The translations under genes were made by a program, and so were the position numbers. This document shows, piece by piece, positions 44,431 through 53,552 of a stretch of 64,000 bases of DNA (position 1 is its first letter; every line of letters starts with the position of its first letter). Under the pieces are notes generated by a model. That model saw only the letters and a program-made list of their open reading frames with translations. It had not been told where the DNA came from and did no database searches. The stretch lies in the NCBI RefSeq assembly GCF_900112005.1, contig NZ_FOKK01000007.1, forward strand, positions 62,001 through 126,000, read 5' to 3'. Source of the stretch: Algoriphagus aquimarinus (GTDB lineage Bacteria > Bacteroidota > Bacteroidia > Cytophagales > Cyclobacteriaceae).

Positions 44431-47112
44431 CTAAATATCCCACTTCACCGTAAACAAGCCATACCTCGGCTGAACCAAATAAGAATAGGTGCTGATCAAA
44501 TTCTCTGTAAAACTATCTCTTCGGATGGATCTGGTGTCAAGTATATTCCAAACCGTAAATCTAAATTCCCAAGGACTAGACTTACCCTGATAGCTGATGA
44601 AAGCATTGAAGAAATCAAATTCACTTTTTGTTTGTGAAGCCTTGTTCAAATAGGCATTATACGTATAATCCGCATTTAGCTTCAGCCCCTTCCAGATATC
44701 CCAGTCAATTTCTATTTTCGGACTGTGGGTACTAAAGGTATTCTTAGCATTCGTGGACTTATAGAAGTTTTGATCCCAAGTATAGCCCAAATCAACCTCC
44801 ACCTTTTTCATAAATGTACTGGTGAACTTGAAGAAGTATGAGTGCGCAAACTGACTGTTGTTAATCAGATTTTGATCGACAAGACTATTGGTAGAGTACG
44901 TATTCCAATTTCCTCCCCCACTTAATTTGAATGATTGAAATCGCTTATCTGCCTGCAAGCTTGCAGTCAGGGTCTCATTGATAGGATCAATGTTTTGAAT
45001 ACTCATGATTCGATTGATACCCTCAAAATTAGTCGTATTCACCAGATCTTGATGCTTTCTAGACCAAGTCAGATTTCCAAAAAGATTGAGTGCAGAGAAG
45101 AAATCAAAATGATTGTATCCTAGTGACTGGGTGTAAAACAAGCCGTTGTCCAATTGTCTATTTCCCTGGAAAATTGAATTGTAATCCGATACCACCAGGC
45201 CTTGGGCAAGCTTCTGGATATCCATAAAGTTCGCCTGACTGCTGAAGCGATAGGTAAGCGAGCGATTGGATTTGATGCTCCACTTGGCATACATGCCTGG
45301 AAGCAGCACAAGCTTATCATTCCTCAACTCATCCTCCATTTGCACATCATTCCAAGCATATCTGTGGAGATAAAGCGAAGGACTGATCACCACTGACTTC
45401 CATTTGGTCCTGTAAGTCATACCCAGATACAAATCCTGAAAGTTAAAACGGGAGTCATTTGTAAAAGCACCTAAATCTACCTCCTCAGAAGTGTCCGCCT
45501 GTTTCACATCTCCAACTAGCTCCTGACGTGTATCCGTATAACCCAAACTCCAATTGATATGATTGGTAGGATTAAGTATCAGGTAATAGTTGAAAGCACC
45601 TTCAATCGTGCGGGTTTTAATATCCTGAGCTTGTAAAAAACGATAGGTATCTCTGTCCAAAATCGGCACAATACCTCCAAAAGGCTTTTGGTTTGTAGTC
45701 AAATCATAGAGTGGATTCTGGTATTTTTTCTCCCAGTTCACTTCCATGGAAAAGACTCTTTTATCCGAAGGAGCATGAAACCACTCCCCCTTCTGCTGAA
45801 GTGCATACGGCTGTCGACTTTGATAACTGGCAATTTGTTGACGTGTTTGCCCAAAGTCTGAATCTTGAAAGTTCTGATTAGCGATATCGGCCAACTTCCC
45901 AAAAACACTATACTTCACGTACGTTTCCTCCTTAGGAGTAAAGGTCACTGAATACTTCATCAGGCCAGATTTATTCTCGACAGTACTGGCTGAAGTCAGC
46001 GTTTCCTGATTGTTTTCATCTGATCTCAAATAGGTTCTTTGAGAAGTTGAACCCAGTTTGTTTTTGGAAGCTGAACCTATCACAAAACCTGAATGCCTCC
46101 ATTTGGAGCTAGGGTTATAATTCAAATTCACTGCCGCTAGCTCCGTTCTCAAGTCACGGGCATTATTGCGTTGCGCCATGGGAATACCTAGATCATCTGA
46201 ACTTACACTCAGCGAAGAACCGGACTTACCTGCCAAACCAGCCAACCCCCCGCTGAACCTGAAATAATCCTGAAGAGTAAAAGCCAGTTCTCCCACGTTA
46301 TTGGCATCGGCGATCAGGTTGAGATTCACTTTTGGAGAATAGTAAAATGCATTCGCATGCCCCAAATACCGTTCTTTGGGTCCAGCACCTGCCGTCAAAT
46401 CTCCAAACACAAGATTCTTCTTACCGTCCTTGAGCTGAATATTTAGTGCTAGACTCTCGTCATTATCCAGTCCACGTACAGGACCTACTTCATTGAAATT
46501 CTTCAAGACTTGTACCCGATCCACTGCATTTGCAGGAAGGTTTTTAGTAGCAAGTTTGGTGTCACCATCGAAGAAATTCTTGCCATCCACCATTACCTTA
46601 TCCACTTTTTTGCCCTGCACTTTCACTTCACCATTGTCATCTACTTCGAATCCAGGAAGCTTTTCCAGCACATCTTTAAGCTTCCGCTCCGTGCCCGTAG
46701 TGAATGCATCGGTTTTGTAAGTCAGTGTATCGCCTTTCATGGTAATCGGTAGCTCCGTAACTACCTCCACCTGATCAAGCATGGTTTCGTCCTGACTCAG
46801 GATGACTTTTATCTGCTCCTCGTCAGACCAGTCCGCGATTTTCACTTCAAACTGCTTGTACCCAACAAAAGAAACACGAAGCAAATATTCAGACCCTGGA
46901 GCCAACCCTAACTTAAATCGGCCTTCCCCATCGCTGATGCTAAATCCGCCGATCTTTTGCGTAGTCTGGTTCACGGCTACCACATTAGCATAGGCAATGG
47001 GCTGATTTAGGCTATCCAGCACCTGTCCTATCAGGTTTTTATTTTGGGAAAAAGAAGGAAGGGCTATCAGTAGGAAAAATCCGATTGCAATAAAACGCTT
47101 TAGAAATAACAT
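44431..47112 (-). CDS. Outer-membrane barrel receptor with carboxypeptidase-regulatory-like domain
   Basis: An 893-residue protein. The signal peptide is about 1-22 (FIAIGFFLLIALPSFSQ), then a CarboxypepD-reg-like beta domain (about 23-105, LIGQVLDSLNQPIAYANVVA), a plug-like region (about 115-230, KDVLEKLPGFEVDDNGEVKV, KVDKVMVDGKNFFDG, LPANAVDRVQVLKNF) and a long barrel to the C-terminus. The plug resembles TonB-dependent receptors but no clear TonB box is seen. A TTG at 47136 precedes ATG at 47112, which gives the better signal. Its GLPGLI partner is 20 bp upstream in the operon, and the two-component genes are divergent. Confidence 0.92.
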   Translation of the reverse strand: MLFLKRFIAIGFFLLIALPSFSQNKNLIGQVLDSLNQPIAYANVVAVNQTTQKIGGFSISDGEGRFKLGLAPGSEYLLRVSFVGYKQFEVKIADWSDEEQIKVILSQDETMLDQVEVVTELPITMKGDTLTYKTDAFTTGTERKLKDVLEKLPGFEVDDNGEVKVQGKKVDKVMVDGKNFFDGDTKLATKNLPANAVDRVQVLKNFNEVGPVRGLDNDESLALNIQLKDGKKNLVFGDLTAGAGPKERYLGHANAFYYSPKVNLNLIADANNVGELAFTLQDYFRFSGGLAGLAGKSGSSLSVSSDDLGIPMAQRNNARDLRTELAAVNLNYNPSSKWRHSGFVIGSASKNKLGSTSQRTYLRSDENNQETLTSASTVENKSGLMKYSVTFTPKEETYVKYSVFGKLADIANQNFQDSDFGQTRQQIASYQSRQPYALQQKGEWFHAPSDKRVFSMEVNWEKKYQNPLYDLTTNQKPFGGIVPILDRDTYRFLQAQDIKTRTIEGAFNYYLILNPTNHINWSLGYTDTRQELVGDVKQADTSEEVDLGAFTNDSRFNFQDLYLGMTYRTKWKSVVISPSLYLHRYAWNDVQMEDELRNDKLVLLPGMYAKWSIKSNRSLTYRFSSQANFMDIQKLAQGLVVSDYNSIFQGNRQLDNGLFYTQSLGYNHFDFFSALNLFGNLTWSRKHQDLVNTTNFEGINRIMSIQNIDPINETLTASLQADKRFQSFKLSGGGNWNTYSTNSLVDQNLINNSQFAHSYFFKFTSTFMKKVEVDLGYTWDQNFYKSTNAKNTFSTHSPKIEIDWDIWKGLKLNADYTYNAYLNKASQTKSEFDFFNAFISYQGKSSPWEFRFTVWNILDTRSIRRDSFTENLISTYSYLVQPRYGLFTVKWDI

Positions 47113-47132
47113 GAGTATAGTTTGCAAAAGGA

Positions 47133-47963
47133 TCAATTCCCGATTTTGATAGTCATGCGATTTCCATCTCCTGGCTTGCCCGAATATCGCTTCATCATCT
47201 CATTCATCTTCTCTTCAGAAAGGGCCTGATAATCTTCTCTGTTGATCATTTCTCCCTTTTTAGGGATTTCTATTTTGACTGGATCAGTTGGATTCAATAC
47301 GATTCTCTCGGCGATGTAAGTCATTCCGTTGTTTTGCAATTCCAGTATCAGTCCCGGCAATCCCCAAAAATCACTGGGTCCATGGCTCACAGGAATTTGC
47401 ATGGTAAACCAAGCAGTGACATTCACCGTGTCCTTGCTAGCTTCCATTTCCTCCTTACCCATAGAAAAAACTTTGCTATCAACAATCCTCGAATAGATGG
47501 CTTTTTGGCAAGTGTAGTCTCCTATTTTTTTACTTTCTCCGGTCAATTCCCAATCGTAATTCCTCAGGCTATCTTTCACCAGAAAACCTTTACCCATCAG
47601 ATCCTCTTCCTCTATGTAATTTTGCTCAGCAACATTCTTATAGAGTAGTTTATCCTGATTTCCCGCACTGATCATGATAGTTGCCCCGCCGGAAGATGCT
47701 GTAGCTGGACCACCTCCTAGACTTTCTACCTGCTTCCAGTTTGATTCTGTCTGAGAAAAAGTAAGTATATATTCACGCTCCATCTGCTTCTTCAATTGCT
47801 TCTGAAGATCGGCCATGACATCAGGAGCCATTTTGGTGCTATCCATAGAAAATGAAATCTTGGAAGAAGATTTATAAAAGGCTCTGCCCGTAAGTCCTTG
47901 AGCAATGGCAGTGATAATAGAGCCCATCAGTGCGAAAGCGAGAAATAGTAATCGTAAGTTCAT
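47133..47963 (-). CDS. GLPGLI family protein
   Basis: A 276-residue exported protein. The signal peptide is 1-21 (LLFLAFALMGSIITAIAQ). The family motif is present near residue 210: WGLPGLILELQNNGMTY, and the surrounding YTCQKAIY and VTAWFTMQIPVSHGP segments are typical. GLPGLI proteins are Bacteroidota-specific, of unknown function, and often sit beside outer-membrane receptors, as here. It is the first gene of the receptor operon. A triple TTAAC repeat lies 51-75 bp upstream of the start. Confidence 0.93.
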   Translation of the reverse strand: MNLRLLFLAFALMGSIITAIAQGLTGRAFYKSSSKISFSMDSTKMAPDVMADLQKQLKKQMEREYILTFSQTESNWKQVESLGGGPATASSGGATIMISAGNQDKLLYKNVAEQNYIEEEDLMGKGFLVKDSLRNYDWELTGESKKIGDYTCQKAIYSRIVDSKVFSMGKEEMEASKDTVNVTAWFTMQIPVSHGPSDFWGLPGLILELQNNGMTYIAERIVLNPTDPVKIEIPKKGEMINREDYQALSEEKMNEMMKRYSGKPGDGNRMTIKIGN

Positions 47964-48013
47964 AGCAGTAAATTAGTTGCTACAAACCAATGCAAACTGC
48001 CCCTACAACTGAG

Positions 48014-48038
48014 TTAACCAGTGTTAACGTGTGTTAAC
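48014..48038. promoter_or_regulatory. Triple TTAAC direct repeat, putative response-regulator operator
   Basis: TTAAC occurs at 48014-48018, 48024-48028 and 48034-48038, each preceded by G and at an exact 10-bp period. Direct repeats one helical turn apart are the usual target of OmpR/PhoB-type regulators, for example CpxR. The site sits between the GLPGLI/receptor operon and the kinase/regulator operon, which encodes such a regulator. Binding is inferred. Confidence 0.6.
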
Positions 48039-48065
48039 ATTCAGTTTTATATATTTCTAAGCCTC

Positions 48066-48073
48066 TACTTTAG
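48066..48073 (+). promoter_or_regulatory. Candidate -7 element of the two-component operon
   Basis: TACTTTAG fits TAnnTTTG at all but one fixed position. It lies 28 bp after the third TTAAC and only 5 bp before the chosen GTG start, so the mRNA would be nearly leaderless if the element is used. Confidence 0.3.
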
Positions 48074-48077
48074 CCCC

Positions 48078-49598
48078 GTGAAAAAGCTACAATTTAAGCG
48101 AATAGGTCTTCTGATTGCCCTCACTTTGCTGGTAAGTATTGGGGTGCAGATTTATAGAAACTACACCCAGTTCAAGCAAAATGAAGCTCAGCTTGTGGCT
48201 GATATACAGCAGAGTTTGGATAATGCGTTGGAGGTTTACTTCGCTGATTTGGCTAAAACTGATGTGATCACGCTTACTGAAAATAGAACTTCCGGCTTTA
48301 TGCTCAAGTCAGAAAGATCAGCTGATTCAGATTCTTTAGAAAATGACTTTTTCAAAAATATTGGAGAAAGTAAAATACTAATGAAGACTCTAGAAAAAAT
48401 GGAAGCTGGAGACACTTCGAATGCTAATTGGTTTGGGAATCTGGACGACAAAAAAAACTTTCGCTTTGAAGCCCATTCAGACACACTGAAAAACATCAAT
48501 CCTGACCAAATTCAAAGCATCAATATATTTCGCGGCTTGAACGCGGCGGACAGCATAAGTAATCTCAAACTCCTCACTAATCGTATCATCATATCCATTA
48601 CACGTGATTCTCTGAATTTCGAGAAAATAAGCACGCTGGTAAAGGATGAACTGGATAGAAAGGAAATCGCGATAAACTATGGACTGCTACACTACGAGCA
48701 CGACACCATTTCAGGATCGTTCAATTATCCGGCTTTGACAGAAATGCCATTTTCTACAGTTTCAAAGTCCACTTTCTTGCCTCGTGGTCAAAAGCTGGAA
48801 ATGTACTTTGAAAACACAGCATTGACCGTTCTAAAGCGAGGGATTTTGGACATCCTTATGTCAGTCATTTTCCTACTAATTATTGCAGGGGCGTTCTATT
48901 ACCTCTACCAAACAATCAAAAACCAAAAGGAAATCGCTGAGATCAAAGAGGATCTGATCGGGAATATTACTCATGAATTCAAAACTCCTATAGCCACGAC
49001 TCTTTCGGCCATAGAAGGAATAGAATTATTCAATCCGGAAAACAATCCGGAAAAGACTAAGAAGTACCTCGGAATATCCAAAAGTCAGATGCTCAAATTG
49101 AACTTGATGGTGGAGAAGCTTTTGGAAACTGCCACGCTGGATTCAGAGCAGTTTATTTTACAGAAAGAGGAAATTAATCCTATTCCTGTGCTTAGGTCTT
49201 TGGTGCAGAAGTTCCAAACCTTATCACCCGAGCAAGAAATAGAACTAGTCGTTCCTTCCAAAATCTCAGCTATCAACGTAGATCCTTTCCACTTTGAAAA
49301 TGCCTTATCTAATCTTCTCGACAACGCCCTCAAGTATGGCGGTGATGAGGTTCGGATTACTGTTGATCAAGGTGCAAATACTCGAATTCGCATTTGGGAC
49401 AATGGGGGAAATATTAGTAGCGATCAAGAAGAAAGAGTTTTCGAACAATTCTATAGAATCCCAAAAGGAAATCTCCATGACGTAAAAGGATTTGGTATAG
49501 GGCTGTATTACGTGAAGAAGATCATCGAAAAACACAATGGCAAAATAGAACTGGAATCATCTACAAAAAGCACATCTTTTATCACGACTTGGGCATGA
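48078..49598 (+). CDS. Sensor histidine kinase
   Basis: A 506-residue kinase. Membrane helix 1 is about 8-25 and helix 2 about 254-278, enclosing a periplasmic sensor of about 225 residues with no recognised fold. The HisKA dimer region contains the phospho-acceptor H299 (GNITHEFKTPIA), followed by a HATPase domain with the N box LLDNALKYGG, the G1 box IWDNGG and the G2 box GFGIGLYYVKK. GTG at 48078 is chosen because it gives a positively charged start before the first helix; GTG at 48021 would read through the TTAAC repeats. It overlaps the response regulator gene by 4 bp. Confidence 0.93.
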   Translation: MKKLQFKRIGLLIALTLLVSIGVQIYRNYTQFKQNEAQLVADIQQSLDNALEVYFADLAKTDVITLTENRTSGFMLKSERSADSDSLENDFFKNIGESKILMKTLEKMEAGDTSNANWFGNLDDKKNFRFEAHSDTLKNINPDQIQSINIFRGLNAADSISNLKLLTNRIIISITRDSLNFEKISTLVKDELDRKEIAINYGLLHYEHDTISGSFNYPALTEMPFSTVSKSTFLPRGQKLEMYFENTALTVLKRGILDILMSVIFLLIIAGAFYYLYQTIKNQKEIAEIKEDLIGNITHEFKTPIATTLSAIEGIELFNPENNPEKTKKYLGISKSQMLKLNLMVEKLLETATLDSEQFILQKEEINPIPVLRSLVQKFQTLSPEQEIELVVPSKISAINVDPFHFENALSNLLDNALKYGGDEVRITVDQGANTRIRIWDNGGNISSDQEERVFEQFYRIPKGNLHDVKGFGIGLYYVKKIIEKHNGKIELESSTKSTSFITTWA

Positions 49599-50275
49599 GC
49601 AAAATCAAGATTTTATTAGCTGAAGATGAAATGGCCTTAGGTATGATCATTCAAGAAAGTCTTGAAAGCCGAGAGTTTCAGGTGACGCTTTGTGCTGATG
49701 GATTACAAGCTTGGGACAGCTATCAGAAGTCCAAACCTGACGTGCTGGTCTTGGATGTGATGATGCCTAAAAAAGATGGTTTTACCCTCGCTGAGCAAAT
49801 TCGGAAAACTGACCCTTACACTCCAATCATTTTTCTGACTTCCAAATCTCAAACAGAGGATGTACTCAAAGGCTTTGGGTTAGGAGCCAATGATTACGTA
49901 CGAAAACCCTTCAGCATGGAGGAACTTATCGTCCGAATCAAAGCTCAACTTAACCGATTACAACTCCGTAAAAATCAGTCTGATTGGATGAATTTGGGAA
50001 AGTATAAGTTTCACGCTACAAAACAGCTTTTAAAGCTAGAAAATGAAGAGTGCCATCTCACTGCCCGTGAATCCCAGCTACTAAAAATCCTCTTGGAAAA
50101 TGCCAATCAAATCACGGATCGAAGTTTAATTCTAACACAGATCTGGGGATCTGATGACTTTTTCAATGCCCGAAGTATGGATGTCTTTATCACCAAGCTT
50201 CGTAAAAAACTCCAAGAAGATACTCAAATCCAGATCTTAAATGTGAGAGGATTTGGGTACAAGTTGGTGTGCTAG
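49595..50275 (+). CDS. OmpR/PhoB family response regulator
   Basis: A 226-residue regulator. The receiver domain has the acidic pair E10-D11-E12, phospho-acceptor D54 (VLVLDVMMPKKDG), the LTSKS switch at 81-85 and K104 (RKP). The DNA-binding winged helix (about 130-226) contains LTARESQLLKILLENANQ and the recognition region SMDVFITKLRKKLQED. ATG at 49595 overlaps the kinase stop (ATGA), so the pair is coupled. It probably binds the TTAAC repeats upstream of its own operon and the divergent receptor operon, which is inferred. Confidence 0.95.
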   Translation: MSKIKILLAEDEMALGMIIQESLESREFQVTLCADGLQAWDSYQKSKPDVLVLDVMMPKKDGFTLAEQIRKTDPYTPIIFLTSKSQTEDVLKGFGLGANDYVRKPFSMEELIVRIKAQLNRLQLRKNQSDWMNLGKYKFHATKQLLKLENEECHLTARESQLLKILLENANQITDRSLILTQIWGSDDFFNARSMDVFITKLRKKLQEDTQIQILNVRGFGYKLVC

Positions 50276-50651
50276 GCAATTGGGTTTAGGCTTAACATCT
50301 TTTAAAGCATTTTAATACAAACCCGGAAAATTAACCCTCCGATTGCTACGTTATAAAAGCGAAGAAAATCTTAACCCTAACAAGATTTTGTGTGGAGAGA
50401 AGTCGGAGGCAAGGCTGCTTGGATTTTAAGGAAAAAAAACCAAGCAGTCACCTCTGCACCACGCAGGTTTTCTGCGCCCCATTCAAAGCACTACCACAGT
50501 GAAAATAGGAAGAGCTTACTTTTTGGCAATGAATTGGAATACCTAATTCACTCGAACCAATTTTCAAATTCCTCAAAAATCTAGCATTTACTTAGAATTT
50601 AACAGAAAAAATTGGGAGTTTGATGGCCTAAAGCACCATACCCAAATCATA
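50276..50651. other. 376-bp intergenic region
   Basis: No gene with coding-like features was recognised. A partial inverted repeat (CTGCTTGG at 50415-50422 and CCAAGCAG at 50440-50447, 17-nt loop with A-rich strand) could form a leader RNA hairpin. Other parts are AT-rich with no clear promoter match. Confidence 0.5.
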
Positions 50652-52442
50652 ATGCGAACTACCATCCTCTCTTTCCTTTTTCTATTTAGCTGTTCACTAA
50701 TTTTTGCTCAAAGTAAACTAGATACTAAACAGCTTGATAGTAAACTACAAGCCTTACAAGAAGCGACCAAAACAGTTGGTTTTTCGGTCGCTATCGTGAA
50801 GGGTGATGAAATTCTATACGCTAAAGGGTTTGGATATCGGGATTTGGACAATAAGTTGAAAGCCGATGAGAATACACTCTACGCAATTGGATCCTCCTCT
50901 AAGGCATTTACAGTAGCACTTTTGGGGATTATGGAAGAGGAAAGGGGCTTGAAATTCAACGATAGCCCAAAGAAATACCTACCTGATCTAAAATTCTATA
51001 ATGATGAGTTGAATAATCAGGTGACTATTTTAGATATGATAAGTCACCGAACAGGCTTGCCTAGACATGATATTTCTTGGTATTTGTTTCCAACAGAGGA
51101 TAAAGACAGTTTGTTAAGTAGAGTCAAATATCAGGAACCTTTCACGGGGGTTCGTGAGCAATGGTACTATAATAATTTTATGTATTTGGCTCAGGGCCTC
51201 ATCACTGAAAAGCTGACCGGAAAAAGCTGGGAAGACAACATTAAAGAGCGATTTTTCATACCTCTGAATATGGCTACTTCCAATGTAACTATCGAAGAAC
51301 TACAGAATCATAGTAATATCTCAAAGGGGTATGTTTTGGAAGAGTTTGAAACAAACAAAATCACACCATACTACAATATCGCTGCAATCAGTCCTGCGGG
51401 AAGTATAAATAGTAGCGTAAAAGAAATGACGAATTGGTTGAAGATCTGGCTAAACGAAGGGGCGCTGAATAACATTCAAGTCCTACCTAAAGCATATGTG
51501 GAGAAAGCAATCAACCCGCTGATGCTCGTTGGTGGTGGTATCGCAGACAAACAATTCCCTGATCAACATCTTAACAGTTATGGATACGCCTGGTTTACTT
51601 CATCCTACAAAGGACATTATAGACTGGAGCATGGTGGAAATATCGATGGCTTCTCCGCCAACGTATCATTATTCCCAGCAGATAAAATCGGTATTGTCAT
51701 CTTAAGTAATCAAGATGGTTCTTCCTTGCCTACGCTAGCAAGAAATATGATTTCAGATGAAATTTTGGGTTTGGAAAAAACAGATTGGGTGGGCTACTAC
51801 ACCGAAAAACTGGATAAAGCCAAGGAGCAACAAAAGGAATCTAAAACAGAAAAGAAATCCAACACCGTTCCAAATACCTCGCCTTCACACGGATTAGCAG
51901 AATACACTGGTAAATACAACCATCCAGGCTACGGCACATTCAACATTGTATCTACAAATGACTCACTCTGGGCTCAGTTTCCTAGAGAACGTATGTATTT
52001 GAAACATACACATTACGATGTATTTGAGCCATTTATGGTAAAAGAAAACAAGGTTGACACCTTATCAGGATTAGGTATCAATTTTAATTTCCGCTCCAAT
52101 GATCTAGGAGATATAGAGTCGGCAAATTTGAAAGTGGAACCAACATTAGATCCTATCACTTTCAAACGTAGTCCAGAAGAAGCTAAAGTTTCTACCGCAA
52201 CGCTAGCGTCCTACGTGGGTACTTATACTTTGTCAGGAACTGAGCTGAAAGTTAGCATGAAGAACGAATCGTTGATGCTATTCGTCCCAGGACAGCCTGA
52301 ATATATGCTTACCGCTACGCAGGAAAATGAGTTTATCATCAAAGGGTTGTCAGGCTACAAAGTGCGATTTGAAGAAAAGGAAAGTGTCTTAAACATGCTG
52401 CTAATTCAGCCAAACGGGACCTTTACCGCAATCAAGAAATAA
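50652..52442 (+). CDS. Secreted class C beta-lactamase-like serine hydrolase with C-terminal extension
   Basis: A 596-residue exported hydrolase. The signal peptide is about 1-20. The catalytic SxxK motif is S81-S-S-K84 in IGSSSKAFT, the YxN-type motif lies in QWYYNNFMYLA, and the KTG-equivalent is HGGNIDG. After a lysine-rich linker (about 375-400) there is a C-terminal region (400-596) like the DUF3471 barrels appended to such proteins. The fold includes esterases, D-aminopeptidases and peptidoglycan hydrolases; penicillin resistance is not implied. It is 7 bp from the oxidase gene. Confidence 0.92.
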   Translation: MRTTILSFLFLFSCSLIFAQSKLDTKQLDSKLQALQEATKTVGFSVAIVKGDEILYAKGFGYRDLDNKLKADENTLYAIGSSSKAFTVALLGIMEEERGLKFNDSPKKYLPDLKFYNDELNNQVTILDMISHRTGLPRHDISWYLFPTEDKDSLLSRVKYQEPFTGVREQWYYNNFMYLAQGLITEKLTGKSWEDNIKERFFIPLNMATSNVTIEELQNHSNISKGYVLEEFETNKITPYYNIAAISPAGSINSSVKEMTNWLKIWLNEGALNNIQVLPKAYVEKAINPLMLVGGGIADKQFPDQHLNSYGYAWFTSSYKGHYRLEHGGNIDGFSANVSLFPADKIGIVILSNQDGSSLPTLARNMISDEILGLEKTDWVGYYTEKLDKAKEQQKESKTEKKSNTVPNTSPSHGLAEYTGKYNHPGYGTFNIVSTNDSLWAQFPRERMYLKHTHYDVFEPFMVKENKVDTLSGLGINFNFRSNDLGDIESANLKVEPTLDPITFKRSPEEAKVSTATLASYVGTYTLSGTELKVSMKNESLMLFVPGQPEYMLTATQENEFIIKGLSGYKVRFEEKESVLNMLLIQPNGTFTAIKK

Positions 52443-52449
52443 TTCGCTC

Positions 52450-53388
52450 ATGAATTCTTCAGTTACGGTCGTAGGTTCAGGAATAGTAGGCCTGACATCA
52501 GCCATACTTCTTCAGGAGTCTGGTTTTGATGTGAAACTGATTGCAAGATCTGCTTATGATAAGACTTTATCATCGAAGGTTGGCGCTATTTGGTTTCCTT
52601 TTGAAATCCACCCAAAAATTAAAACCAATACTTGGGCGACTTTGGCTTATCGACGCTACGAAACTGAGGTCATGGACGGAACTGGAGTAAAATTCATTCC
52701 TTTCATCACTGCCTACACAGCTGACAGTAATATAGATTGGACGAGTCAACTTCCAGCCGGAAAAGTCAGGAAAGCAACTTCGGAAGAGATTCCAAAAGGG
52801 ATGCAAATGGCTTTTGTATCTGAAGTCCCATTGGCGGAACCTCTTTTGTACCTGCCACACCTTTTCGAGCGATTTATAGCAGCTGGAGGGGAATTTCAAC
52901 AACAAGAGCTTTTGACACTGGAAGAACTAGCGGCATTGGATAGTACAGTGATCAACTGTACTGGACTGGGAGCGAAATCACTCTGTAATGATGACGACTT
53001 GCACCCTATGAGAGGGCAAATTCTTCGTTGCGAGAAAATGAATGTAGCTTCTTTTGCAAACGCCACTCAAAAAGGAGGTTTGAGCTATATTATCAACAGA
53101 AGTAACGACTGTGTAATCGGTGGAACTGACTACGAGAATGATTGGAATGAATCCATCGATCCTGCTGACACCGAGTTAATCCTAAACAGACTTAAATCAT
53201 CTGGAGTATCCCAAGAACCTGAAGTGCTAGAAGTCATCGTAGGATTGAGGCCTAGAAGAAGCGCTGTTCGCTTTGAATTTGATTCAAGATACTCAAATGT
53301 ATTCCATAATTATGGACATGGAGGAGCAGGATTTACGGTTGCTTGGGGATGTGCGATTGAGCTAGCTGAAATTTTATCGAGGAAATAA
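52450..53388 (+). CDS. D-amino-acid-oxidase-like FAD-dependent oxidoreductase
   Basis: A 312-residue flavoprotein. The FAD-binding motif is VVGSGIVGLTSAILLQESGF (about 6-25), with VGAIWFPFEIHP near 46-57. C-terminal signatures are VIGGTDYENDWNES, GLRPRRSAVRFEFDSRY and NYGHGGAGFTVAWGCA, as in D-amino acid oxidases and D-aspartate oxidases (conserved Arg binding the substrate carboxylate). The likely reaction is oxidative deamination with H2O2 release. It follows the serine hydrolase by 7 bp, suggesting a shared substrate path. Confidence 0.88.
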   Translation: MNSSVTVVGSGIVGLTSAILLQESGFDVKLIARSAYDKTLSSKVGAIWFPFEIHPKIKTNTWATLAYRRYETEVMDGTGVKFIPFITAYTADSNIDWTSQLPAGKVRKATSEEIPKGMQMAFVSEVPLAEPLLYLPHLFERFIAAGGEFQQQELLTLEELAALDSTVINCTGLGAKSLCNDDDLHPMRGQILRCEKMNVASFANATQKGGLSYIINRSNDCVIGGTDYENDWNESIDPADTELILNRLKSSGVSQEPEVLEVIVGLRPRRSAVRFEFDSRYSNVFHNYGHGGAGFTVAWGCAIELAEILSRK

Positions 53389-53552
53389 TCGCCCGGTAAA
53401 ACTCTCCTAAAAGGCCTAGACCGAGGCAGGTATTGCGTAAATACGTCCTCAATAGATTAAATATCCCATTTATATAAATGGATTCTATTACTGGTAGAAA
53501 AAGACAATCTTTACCTTATACTCAATTATAAAGATTCAAGCTTTTCGCCCAA

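Noticed and set aside
50390..50584. A 64-codon open frame starting at GTG (MWREVGGKAAW).
   Set aside because: No family is recognised, the composition looks non-coding, and it covers the hairpin candidate.
53389..53552. A possible small gene or RNA between the oxidase and the M28 peptidase.
   Set aside because: No coherent open frame, hairpin or promoter match was seen in the 164 bp.
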